A stretch of DNA of 23,047 nucleotides. Source: Oscillospiraceae bacterium. Lineage in GTDB: Bacteria > Bacillota_A > Clostridia > Oscillospirales > CAG-272. Of this stretch, positions 16,382-23,047 are shown piece after piece. The stretch is taken from positions 1 to 23,047 of the forward strand of contig SVSO01000019.1 of NCBI GenBank assembly GCA_015064195.1, given 5' to 3'. Both the position numbers and the translations under genes were made by a program. How positions within the stretch are numbered: position 1 is the first letter of the stretch; each line of letters starts with the position of its first letter. The notes below the pieces were generated by a model. It saw nothing but the letters and a program-made list of their open reading frames with translations, searched no databases and had not been told where the DNA came from.

Positions 16382-16399
16382 TGTACAAAAATCTGTACA
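16382..16399. promoter_or_regulatory. Paired TGTACA sites at the predicted transcript start
   Basis: The 6-base palindrome TGTACA occurs at 16382-16387 and again at 16394-16399, centres 12 bases apart, right at the predicted start of the lipoprotein transcript. This suggests a tandem operator. It may also be chance in an AT-rich stretch. Confidence 0.3.
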
Positions 16400-16405
16400 T
16401 CTTAT

Positions 16406-16434
16406 ATTATACTAAATTATTTCCAAAATGTCAA
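16406..16434 (-). promoter_or_regulatory. Consensus sigma-A promoter for the lipoprotein gene
   Basis: On the - strand a perfect TTGACA (-35, 16429-16434) and a perfect TATAAT (-10, 16406-16411) are separated by exactly 17 bases. Full consensus in both hexamers predicts a strong, probably vegetative promoter. The predicted start is near 16399. Confidence 0.92.
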
Positions 16435-16444
16435 TATCCTGAGA

Positions 16445-18040
16445 CTATTTTCTTAATTTTTTACGAAAACTCAGCCCAACATATGTCAGAATCAGTACCC
16501 ATGCACAGATAAGTGCGCCGATCAGCACCACAGCCGTGGTCGGAAGCGGGCCAAGCTCCGCTTTTCCGGCGGTCGATCCGCTGCCTGTATCGATCTGATC
16601 CAGCCGATAGAGGGAGATCATGTCGCTGTACAGCGTGTCGTAGAATGCATCGTCCACCGTCTGACCGCGCATCACCGCCTTGGTGGTGTTCTCGATCATC
16701 TGTCCCGCCGCATTGCGCAGGGATGCCGAGCCGTTGAATACCGGCGTGACAAAGGTGTTCTCCACGTTGTCAAGCAGAAGTCTCGTGGCGAGGATCTTGA
16801 TGTTGTAGTGGAGATCGCCGTCCGTGCCGATCTTTGCGAGATAATCCTTGTATTCCGCCGATTCCAGCGCCTTGGTCGTCACCGGTGCATAGCCCTCTGT
16901 GCCGGAGTAGGCCAGCTGTACGCTGTTGGTCAGCAGAAACTGGGTGAACAGCCACGATGCCATGACCTCCTGCGGATCTTCCTTGTTGAACACGCAGACG
17001 GACGGGCCTTGGGAGATCATCTCCGGATGCTTGGGGTCAAACTGGGGGATCATCATGACCTCCGTCTCAAACTGCACGATGGCATCCTCGGCAATGTCGC
17101 AGAGGGGCGCATCACTGCCCATCCACGTCGCACCCGCTGTGGAGTCGATGGCGAAGATGCACTGTCCGGCGTTTAAGTAGTTTGCCGGATAGCCGTTGAT
17201 CTTGAAGGTGTCAAAGGCATCCTTGCCCACATATCCGGCGATGGTTTTGAGCAGCTCCTTCGTTTCATCGTTGAAAATGAGGATGTCGCCCCCATCGGTG
17301 GAATAGCCGGCATCCAGCTGGGCCAGCATCTGGATCATCATATTGTCCGTGGATTTGTAGATGAAGGGCAGCAGCACCTTCTGACCGTTGATGCGGTAAG
17401 TGCCGTCCGCATCCTTGGCGGAAGAAGCGGCGGCGGAAACTTCAAAGACGAAATCCCACGTCAGCACCTCGGGCAGGGTATAGCCCAGCGCCTCCACATA
17501 GGTTTTGTTCACATAGCAGGCCTCCGTGGAGCGCATGAAGGGCAGAGCGTAGGTGGAGCCGCCGAATGCGCATTCCCCGAGGAATTTCGGCACGATCTCA
17601 TCTGCAGTCGGCCCGTCAAACTTCACCTCACTGCCGCCGAGTCCCCACCGCTCATCCGCCATCAGCTCATCCAGCGGGATCACGATGTTGGTGCCGGTGA
17701 GATAGGTGGCGATGTGGTCGGGATAGGTGATGCAGACATTGGGCGTGGTCTGGGTGGCGATGTTGGTGATGACATCGTTGTAGATCTTGCCGTAGTCGGT
17801 GTACAGCCGCAGATTGACGGTGATGTTGGGATACACCGCCTCAAAATCGGCGATGGCTTTCTTGTAGATCTCCACCTGCGTCAGATTGGTGTCGTTTTTC
17901 GCCCAGAAGGTGATCTCATAGTCCCGCGTCATGTCGAATTCGGCGGGAATGGCGAAGGGTTCGAGTCCTCTCGCGCCGTGACAGCCTGCGAGAGCCGTAA
18001 GAAGCAGGAGCGCGAGGAACAGTGACAGCAGCTTTTTCAT
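16445..18040 (-). CDS. Carbohydrate ABC transporter substrate-binding lipoprotein with C-terminal membrane helix
   Basis: A 531-aa extracellular binding protein (family 1 type) for a sugar importer. The signal peptide MKKLLSLFLALLLLTALAGC ends in an LAGC lipobox (C20). The mature domain shows the usual opening EITFWAKND, a helix, then NITVNLRLYTDYGKIYNDV, and the later family-like segments VCVFNKEDPQEVMASWLFTQF and YAPVTTKA. Unusually, a short Gly/Ser linker near the end leads to a strong membrane helix (about residues 502-523, AVVLIGALICAWVLILTYVG) and a basic tail FRKKLRK. The start ATG at 18040 overlaps the permease stop as ATGA, showing translational coupling; a longer frame upstream only overlaps the permease gene. 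It is the last gene of the ABC operon. The neighbouring beta-mannosidase suggests a manno-oligosaccharide ligand, which is inference. Confidence 0.9.
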   Translation of the reverse strand: MKKLLSLFLALLLLTALAGCHGARGLEPFAIPAEFDMTRDYEITFWAKNDTNLTQVEIYKKAIADFEAVYPNITVNLRLYTDYGKIYNDVITNIATQTTPNVCITYPDHIATYLTGTNIVIPLDELMADERWGLGGSEVKFDGPTADEIVPKFLGECAFGGSTYALPFMRSTEACYVNKTYVEALGYTLPEVLTWDFVFEVSAAASSAKDADGTYRINGQKVLLPFIYKSTDNMMIQMLAQLDAGYSTDGGDILIFNDETKELLKTIAGYVGKDAFDTFKINGYPANYLNAGQCIFAIDSTAGATWMGSDAPLCDIAEDAIVQFETEVMMIPQFDPKHPEMISQGPSVCVFNKEDPQEVMASWLFTQFLLTNSVQLAYSGTEGYAPVTTKALESAEYKDYLAKIGTDGDLHYNIKILATRLLLDNVENTFVTPVFNGSASLRNAAGQMIENTTKAVMRGQTVDDAFYDTLYSDMISLYRLDQIDTGSGSTAGKAELGPLPTTAVVLIGALICAWVLILTYVGLSFRKKLRK

Positions 18041-18909
18041 CCCTTTGTACCTCCTCTTGCGACGCCCTCCATGATCTTCTTGCGGAAGATTAAGAACAGC
18101 ACGATCAGCGGCACGGAGATGACCACCACCGCCGCCATCATCGCGGGGATATTTTCCCGTCCGAAGCCGTTTTCGCGGATTTCCTGAATGCCGTTGGACA
18201 CGAGGAAATAGGCGGGATCGTCGGTGATGAGACGCGGCCAGACGTAGGAGTTCCAGCATTCGATGACCTTCAGGATGGTGACGGTGATGACCGTCGGGCG
18301 GCAGATGGGAAGCATGACCTTCCACAGATACTTGAAGTCGGATGTGCCGTCCACCTTGGCGGCGAGATACAGCTCATCGGGGATCTGCGCGAAATTCTCC
18401 TTCAGCAGATAGATGTAGAAAACCGACGTGACCGACGGGAGAATCAGACCGAGGAAGGTGTTGCGCAGGTCGAGATTTGTGATGGTGACGAAATTTGTGA
18501 TGATAACCAGCTCATTGGGGATCATCATCAGGGAAAGAAAGAGGGTGAACACGAGATTTTTGCCCTTGAAATCGAGGCGGGCAAATGCGAATGCGGCGGG
18601 AATGATGACCACCAGCATGATGGCCGTCGTCGCCACGGTGAAGATCAGCGTGTTGAGGAAATAATCCGCCAGCGGAACCGCAGTGAACGCATCCGCATAG
18701 TTCTGGAAGGTGGGCGATGTGGGGATAAACTGCGGCACATATTCCGCATTATAGGAGGCATAGCTCTTGATGGAGGTGACGACCATCCAGTAAAAGGGAA
18801 AGAGCACTATGATGCCCCAGAAAACCAGCAGGATGTAGATGAGCGTCTTGCCGATGGTTGCCCGGAGCTTGGCATTTTTTTCGATTTTGTCGAAGTCCTG
18901 ATTTGTCAT
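18037..18909 (-). CDS. Carbohydrate ABC transporter permease, MalG/UgpE-like
   Basis: A 290-aa inner-membrane permease of the MalG type with a cytosolic N-terminus and six hydrophobic segments (the first, LIYILLVFWGIIVLFPFYWM, at about 23-42). The cytoplasmic EAA loop that docks on the ATPase is DELYLAAKVDGTSDFKYLWK, followed by VMLPICRPTV. It forms the translocation channel with the MalF-like partner encoded just upstream. Its AAGGAGGTGAG ribosome binding site overlaps the stop codon of the partner gene, and its own TGA overlaps the start of the binding-protein gene, so the three genes are translationally linked. Length and motifs are normal for the family. Confidence 0.93.
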   Translation of the reverse strand: MTNQDFDKIEKNAKLRATIGKTLIYILLVFWGIIVLFPFYWMVVTSIKSYASYNAEYVPQFIPTSPTFQNYADAFTAVPLADYFLNTLIFTVATTAIMLVVIIPAAFAFARLDFKGKNLVFTLFLSLMMIPNELVIITNFVTITNLDLRNTFLGLILPSVTSVFYIYLLKENFAQIPDELYLAAKVDGTSDFKYLWKVMLPICRPTVITVTILKVIECWNSYVWPRLITDDPAYFLVSNGIQEIRENGFGRENIPAMMAAVVVISVPLIVLFLIFRKKIMEGVARGGTKG

Positions 18910-18921
18910 GCGCTCACCTCC

Positions 18922-19809
18922 TTAATAATGAACGTGCTTTTTGCTGACCAGCAGATTGATGACCGTGATGGTCAGCACGATGGCGAACAGGATGATGGCC
19001 GCCGCCGATGCGTAGGACGGATAACCGCCGCCGTCGCCGTAGAGCATATCGTAGATGTAGCCCACGATGGTATTCATCTCCGCCGCGTTCAGGTTTGTGC
19101 CGAACAGCGCGACCGCATCGCTGTACGCCTTGAATGCGCCGATGAAGCCGGTGATGACCAGATAAAAGAGCATGGGGGAGATCATGGGCAGGGTGATTTT
19201 TGTGAAGATGCGCCATTTCGGTGTGCCGTCCACCTTGGCGGCATTGTAGTAGTTCTCATTGACCGACGCCAGCGCACTGGTCAGAATGAGGATCTTGAAG
19301 GGCATGACCACCCAGATGGTGTAAATACACAGCACCAGCATCTTCGCCCAGTAGGGGCCTTCGATGAAATCCACCGTAGAGCCGCCGAAAAAGTTGATGA
19401 TGAGGTTGACAAGACCATCAGTGTACGCCGTGGGCTTAAACAGGATCATGAACACCAGTCCCACCGCCAGCGTATTTGTGACATAGGGGAGAAAATACAC
19501 GGTCTGGAACAGATCGCGCAGCTTTTTGATGGACGAGAGTGCCACAGAAATGGCAAGCGCGATGCCGGTGGACAGGGGCACGGTGATGATAACGAGGATG
19601 AAGGTATTCTTCACCGCCTGCAGAAAATAGGGATCGTGGAGCACATAGGAATAATTGTAGCCGCCGATGCCGAAGAAGGTCTGGGAGGCGGAGTTGTAGC
19701 CCTCCTCGAAGGAATAGATGAGCACGTCGATGAGGGGATAGACCATGAACACGCCGAGGAAGATCATGGCCGGCAGCAGATAGAGCCACGCTTTGAGATT
19801 ACTTTTCAT
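18922..19809 (-). CDS. Carbohydrate ABC transporter permease, MalF/UgpA-like
   Basis: A 295-aa permease with six hydrophobic segments, beginning MKSNLKAWLYLLPAMIFLGV. The EAA loop is ENYYNAAKVDGTPKWRIFTK, followed by ITLPMISPML, as in MalF/UgpA-type subunits that pair with a MalG-type protein. I chose the ATG at 19809 because GAGGTG lies just upstream and the first membrane helix then starts promptly; 12 additional upstream codons are open but lie inside the ATPase gene and lack a site. Only one base separates it from the ATPase stop. The short N-terminus, without the extra helices of E. coli MalF, is usual in Bacillota. Confidence 0.93.
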   Translation of the reverse strand: MKSNLKAWLYLLPAMIFLGVFMVYPLIDVLIYSFEEGYNSASQTFFGIGGYNYSYVLHDPYFLQAVKNTFILVIITVPLSTGIALAISVALSSIKKLRDLFQTVYFLPYVTNTLAVGLVFMILFKPTAYTDGLVNLIINFFGGSTVDFIEGPYWAKMLVLCIYTIWVVMPFKILILTSALASVNENYYNAAKVDGTPKWRIFTKITLPMISPMLFYLVITGFIGAFKAYSDAVALFGTNLNAAEMNTIVGYIYDMLYGDGGGYPSYASAAAIILFAIVLTITVINLLVSKKHVHY

Positions 19810-19810
19810 G

Positions 19811-20911
19811 TCACACCTCAAACAGAATCCGCGCGCCGGTGGCATTGTCGAACAGATACACCTTGCTTGGCTTGAGCCTGAATTTCACCGTCTCTGCGTC
19901 TCCATCCACCGCATCGTCACCGCTGATGATGGCGCGGATGTCGTCATTTTCGGCGCAGTCGTGGGTGGAAACGATGGAAATGTCCCGTCCCATCACCTCA
20001 ATGCCGGAGAGCTTCAGCGTGAGCGATCCGTCATCCGCCGGCACAAAGCCTTCGGGCCGGATGCCGACGGTGACATCACCGTCCGGCGCACCGGACACGG
20101 CCATCACAGCCTCCGCGCCGATGTACAGCATTCCGCCTTCCACACGGCCCGCAAACACGTTGATTGGCGGTGTGCCGAGGAATTTCGCGACGAACAGATT
20201 GATGGGATTGTTGTAGACCTCCTGCGGCGCACCGATCTGCTGGATCACGCCGTCCTTCATGACCACGATCTGGTCGGAGATGCTCATGGCTTCCTCCTGA
20301 TCGTGGGTGACGAAAATGGTGGTGATGCCGGTGCTTTTCTGAATGCGGCGGATCTCCTCGCGGGTGGCGAGACGCAGACGCGCATCCAGATTGGACAGCG
20401 GCTCATCGAGAAGCAGAACCCGGGGCATCTTCACAAGAGCGCGGGCAATGGCGACGCGCTGCTGCTGACCGCCGGACAGCTCGCCCGGCTTTCTGTCCAT
20501 CAGCTCGTCCAGCTGCACCAGCTTTGCGATCTCCAGTGCCTTTTCGTTCATGGCCTCCCGGGTCATTTTGTCCTTGCCCCGCAGATTTTCCAGCGGGAAC
20601 GTGATGTTCTGGCGCACGGTGAGATGGGGATAGAGGGCGTAATTCTGGAACACCATGCCGACGCCCCGATTTTCCGGCGGGAGCTTTGTCACATCGTCAT
20701 CGCCGAAAAAGATCTGGCCGGAGGTGGGCTTCTGCAGGCCGCAGATCAGGGAGAGGGTGGTGGATTTGCCGCATCCGGATGGGCCAAGCAGACCGATCAG
20801 CTTGCCGTCGGGAATGGTAAAGGTGAAATCGTTCACCGCCACCACCTCCGCCGGATTTTTTTTGTTGCGGCTGGGGAATTTTTTTGTCAGATTTTGCAGT
20901 ACGACTTTCAT
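19811..20911 (-). CDS. Sugar ABC transporter ATP-binding protein, MalK/UgpC family
   Basis: A 366-aa ATPase that powers the importer from the cytosolic face. All motifs are intact: Walker A GPSGCGKST, Q-loop VFQNYALYPHLTV, signature LSGGQQQR, Walker B VLLLDEP with SNLDARLR, and H-loop VTHDQEEAM. The C-terminal third, after GTPPINVFAGRVEGG, is a TOBE-type regulatory domain, giving the usual MalK/UgpC length. An insertion (PSRNKKNPAEV) sits between the first two strands. It is the first gene of the operon, with a promoter at 20946-20974 and an AAGGA site. In-operon placement of the ATPase, and first, contrasts with the many Bacillota in which one shared MsmK-type ATPase is encoded elsewhere, and suggests a dedicated subunit. 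Confidence 0.95.
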   Translation of the reverse strand: MKVVLQNLTKKFPSRNKKNPAEVVAVNDFTFTIPDGKLIGLLGPSGCGKSTTLSLICGLQKPTSGQIFFGDDDVTKLPPENRGVGMVFQNYALYPHLTVRQNITFPLENLRGKDKMTREAMNEKALEIAKLVQLDELMDRKPGELSGGQQQRVAIARALVKMPRVLLLDEPLSNLDARLRLATREEIRRIQKSTGITTIFVTHDQEEAMSISDQIVVMKDGVIQQIGAPQEVYNNPINLFVAKFLGTPPINVFAGRVEGGMLYIGAEAVMAVSGAPDGDVTVGIRPEGFVPADDGSLTLKLSGIEVMGRDISIVSTHDCAENDDIRAIISGDDAVDGDAETVKFRLKPSKVYLFDNATGARILFEV

Positions 20912-20945
20912 GTTATCCGTCCTTCCGAGGATTTATTTACCTTTA

Positions 20946-20974
20946 ATTATATCACAACCCGGCGGACAAATCAA
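20946..20974 (-). promoter_or_regulatory. Promoter of the ABC transporter operon
   Basis: On the - strand TTGATT (-35, 20969-20974) and TATAAT (-10, 20946-20951) are spaced by 17 bases, with TGA just before the -10 (extended -10 type). It lies about 35 bases upstream of the ATPase start. Confidence 0.82.
20964..20972. repeat. GGACAAATC repeat, copy 1, at the ABC operon -35
   Basis: The nonamer GGACAAATC, preceded by GGC, overlaps the -35 element of the ABC promoter. The same nonamer occurs at 21056-21064 at the divergent promoter. It is a candidate binding site for a shared regulator; no regulator gene is visible in the window. Confidence 0.4.
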
Positions 20975-21054
20975 GAGAATCCGGCAAGTTTTTGCATCTT
21001 TGGAGCGGCAAAAAAATAATCCGTAAAAATGCAACAATATTCCGAAAAAATGGC

Positions 21055-21083
21055 AGGACAAATCGGGCAATATGCGATATAAT
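21055..21083 (+). promoter_or_regulatory. Promoter of the beta-mannosidase gene
   Basis: TATAAT at 21078-21083 lies 17 bases after AGGACA (21055-21060), a 4-of-6 match to the -35 consensus. The perfect -10 and weak -35 suggest an activator-dependent or otherwise regulated promoter. The start codon is about 35 bases downstream. Confidence 0.72.
21056..21064. repeat. GGACAAATC repeat, copy 2, at the mannosidase -35
   Basis: This is the second copy of the nonamer, preceded by GGCA, covering most of the -35 region of the mannosidase promoter. It lies 92 bases from copy 1 in the same orientation. Confidence 0.4.
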
Positions 21084-21117
21084 AACAGTAGCAAAAAAAT
21101 CACAGGAGGATTATCAA

Positions 21118-23047
21118 ATGCTGCACAATCAACGGATTTCCCTCGACGGCGACTGGAAGCTGACCTATGTGGAAAACAAACGCTTCAAGACCGAAGGGCG
21201 GGACATTTCCACCATCGCCAAGGTGAACGCCGCCGGATGGAATTCGGTGGATGCCAAGGTGCCGGGCAATTTTGAGCTGGATTTCCAGCGCGCCGGCATG
21301 ATCGACGACCCCTATTACGGCACGAATTTCATCGACAACTACAAGTTTGAATACCTGCATCTCATCTACACCCGCACGGTGGAGCTGGAGTATGAGCCGG
21401 ATGAGAACACCATCCTGCATTTCGACGGTATCGACACCATCGCCGAGATCTTCGTCAACGGACGGCTGATCGGCGAGGCGGACAATATGCTCATCCCCTT
21501 CGATTTCGCAAACGCCAACCTCCACAAGGGCTTAAACGAGATTGTCATCCACATCACACCCGCCCGCATTGCTGCCAGACGCTATCCCATGGCGCCCACC
21601 AGCACGGGCGGCGGATCGCTGCTTTCCATCCGCAAAGCCCCCCACATGATCGGCTGGGACATTCTCCCCCGCGTCATGACCGGCGGTATCTGGCGTCCGT
21701 GCTGGATCGAGCAGAAAAAGGCTGACCGCATCGATGACATTTTCTGCTATGTCAAGGGCATGGATGTGGAAAAAGCCACCGCAAATCTGGCCTTCGTCTA
21801 TAATGTGACCCTCGCCGAGGATGAAGCCTTCGACTACAAGCTGATCATCGAGGGCGAATGCGGCGACAGCAAGTTCCGCACCGGCGGAATGCTGTGGGAT
21901 CCTTATGGCTGCATGGGCGCGGGCGTGTCCAATGCCAAGTTCTGGTGGCCGAGAAACTACGGCGATCCCAATCTCTACAACATCACCGCCACCCTCTATT
22001 ACAAGGACGAGCCGGTGTACGAATACAAAATGCGTCAGGGCATCCGCACCGTCCGTCTGGAGCGCACCTCCACCACCAATGAGGCAGGTGAGGGCGAGTT
22101 CTGCTTCTATATCAACGGCAGAAAGATCTTCTGGCAGGGCACGAACTGGGTGCCGGTGGATGCCTTCCACTCCCGCGATGCCGAGCGACTGCCGGAAATT
22201 CTGCCCATGCTCACCGACATCGGCTGCAATTGCGTCAGATGCTGGGGCGGCAATGTTTACGAGGACGATATTTTCTACGATTTCTGCGATGAAAACGGCA
22301 TCATGATCTGGCAGGATTTCGCACACGCCTGCGCCGTCAATCCGCAGGATGACGAATACTGCGCGCGCTTCTACAAGGAAGTGGAGAAGATCGTGCTTCG
22401 TCTGAGAGGCCACACGTCCATCGTGCTGTGGGCCGGCGACAACGAGGTGGATGCCTGCTACTGCTGGAACTGGGGCAATATGCGCAATCCCAACATCAAT
22501 CGCCTCACCCGCCGCGTGATCCCGGATGTGCTGGAGATCCACGATTTCACCCGCCCCTATCTGCCAAGCTCGCCCTATTATGACGAGAAAAAATTCACCA
22601 CCGGCGCATCTTCCTCCGAGGAGCATCTGTGGGGCCCCCGCGACTACTTCAAGGGCCGCTTCTACGGCCATTCCGTCTGCCATTTCGCATCGGAGACAGG
22701 CTATCACGGCTGTCCGTCGCCCGTATCGCTGAAGCGGTACATCCATCCCGAGCAGCTGTGGCATTGGCGCAGTGCGCCCGACAGCGACCTGCCGAAGCCG
22801 GACTGGGCGGCGCATTCCGCGGCACGCATGGTGGACGGCAGTGACGGCAATGTTTACCGCATCCGCCTGATGAGCAATCAGGTCAAGACCCTGTTCCCCG
22901 CCTTCCGCGAGGATGAAGCGGCCATGGGACTGGACAAATTCGCCCGCGCAAGCCAGATCTCCCAGGCTGAGGCGAAAAAATATTTCATCGAGCGCTTCCG
23001 CATCACCAAATGGCGGCGCACCGGCATCATCTGGTGGAATCTCATCG
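21118..23047 (+). CDS. Glycoside hydrolase family 2 beta-mannosidase-like enzyme, 3'-truncated
   Basis: The frame is open from ATG 21118 to the window end (643 residues, no stop); family members run to about 800-850. A well placed AGGAGG (21104-21109) precedes it, and no signal peptide is present, so it is cytosolic. The N-terminal GH2 jelly-roll starts RISLDGDWKL. Beta-mannosidase hallmarks follow: IRKAPHMIGWDILPRVMTGG, NGRKIFWQGTNWVPVDAF, CVRCWGGNVYEDDIFYDFCD and MIWQDFAHACA. The catalytic acid/base is E443 in WAGDNEVD, and the nucleophile is E526 in FASETGYHG. It should release terminal beta-mannosyl residues (EC 3.2.1.25) from sugars brought in by the divergent ABC importer. A GH2 enzyme of different aglycone preference is possible. 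Confidence 0.92.
   Translation, partial: MLHNQRISLDGDWKLTYVENKRFKTEGRDISTIAKVNAAGWNSVDAKVPGNFELDFQRAGMIDDPYYGTNFIDNYKFEYLHLIYTRTVELEYEPDENTILHFDGIDTIAEIFVNGRLIGEADNMLIPFDFANANLHKGLNEIVIHITPARIAARRYPMAPTSTGGGSLLSIRKAPHMIGWDILPRVMTGGIWRPCWIEQKKADRIDDIFCYVKGMDVEKATANLAFVYNVTLAEDEAFDYKLIIEGECGDSKFRTGGMLWDPYGCMGAGVSNAKFWWPRNYGDPNLYNITATLYYKDEPVYEYKMRQGIRTVRLERTSTTNEAGEGEFCFYINGRKIFWQGTNWVPVDAFHSRDAERLPEILPMLTDIGCNCVRCWGGNVYEDDIFYDFCDENGIMIWQDFAHACAVNPQDDEYCARFYKEVEKIVLRLRGHTSIVLWAGDNEVDACYCWNWGNMRNPNINRLTRRVIPDVLEIHDFTRPYLPSSPYYDEKKFTTGASSSEEHLWGPRDYFKGRFYGHSVCHFASETGYHGCPSPVSLKRYIHPEQLWHWRSAPDSDLPKPDWAAHSAARMVDGSDGNVYRIRLMSNQVKTLFPAFREDEAAMGLDKFARASQISQAEAKKYFIERFRITKWRRTGIIWWNLI

Noticed and set aside
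18041..18325. 95-codon N-terminal extension of the binding protein
   Set aside because: It overlaps the MalG-like permease gene, is His/Arg rich, and would bury the lipoprotein signal peptide that starts at 18040.
21532..22815. 427-codon - strand open frame over the beta-mannosidase gene
   Set aside because: The + strand carries intact GH2 motifs and both catalytic glutamates; the antisense product shows no domain or start signal.
1..23047. CRISPR arrays, tRNA/rRNA genes, insertion sequences
   Set aside because: Reading both strands showed no regularly spaced repeats, no cloverleaf or rRNA-like segments and no transposase motifs or flanking inverted repeats.

Overview
The window looks like chromosomal DNA of a GC-rich Bacillota of the class Clostridia, probably a gut or other anaerobic commensal. 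The grounds are AGGAGG-type ribosome binding sites, sigma-A promoters with near-consensus hexamers, LVAC/LAGC lipoboxes, a MalK/UgpC-type sugar ABC operon beside a GH2 beta-mannosidase, and strong G/C bias at third codon positions. That bias opens very long shadow frames on the opposite strand. The assignment rests on style, not on a marker gene. I saw no rRNA, tRNA, CRISPR array or transposase.

Bases 2-14349 (+ strand) hold one tightly packed cistron series, cut at its 5' end by the window edge. In order it encodes: the end of a membrane protein with an extracellular cadherin/Ig-like DPDGD domain; a 1142-aa tubulin-like GTPase with GLGGTG and GGGTGSG motifs; a 618-aa protein that I read as a possible degenerate tubulin-fold partner; a 225-aa orphan; a zinc-ribbon TRAFAC-type GTPase resembling the double-GTPase (DO-GTPase) families; a 727-aa protein resembling GTPase-associated protein 1 (GAP1); a degenerate Ser/Thr protein kinase; a Sel1-repeat protein with three C-terminal membrane helices; and a protein with about 14 membrane helices. 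The run ends at a strong hairpin terminator (14351-14386). This is the unusual part of the window: a membrane-linked apparatus combining a cytoskeletal-type GTPase, a switch-type GTPase with its dedicated partner, a pseudokinase and a large membrane component. No toxin, nuclease or other classical effector is visible in it. Related GTPase/GAP1 and tubulin-like loci have been discussed in comparative-genomics work on conflict and membrane-remodelling systems, but the function of this arrangement is, to my knowledge, not established.

Bases 14383-16440 (- strand) carry diaminopropionate ammonia-lyase (dpaL) downstream of a small OB-fold-like lipoprotein gene. The lipoprotein gene has a consensus promoter and its own intrinsic terminator, which lies immediately in front of the dpaL ribosome binding site.

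Bases 16445-20911 (- strand) are a complete carbohydrate ABC importer operon, transcribed as ATPase, MalF-like permease, MalG-like permease, then substrate-binding lipoprotein. The cistrons overlap or nearly touch. The substrate-binding protein carries an extra C-terminal membrane helix. Divergent from it (+ strand, 21118 to the window end) is a GH2 beta-mannosidase-like enzyme with both expected catalytic glutamates. The two transcripts share a 206-bp promoter region in which the nonamer GGACAAATC occurs at or overlapping both -35 elements, suggesting common control. Together these genes look like a mannoside or manno-oligosaccharide uptake and hydrolysis unit.
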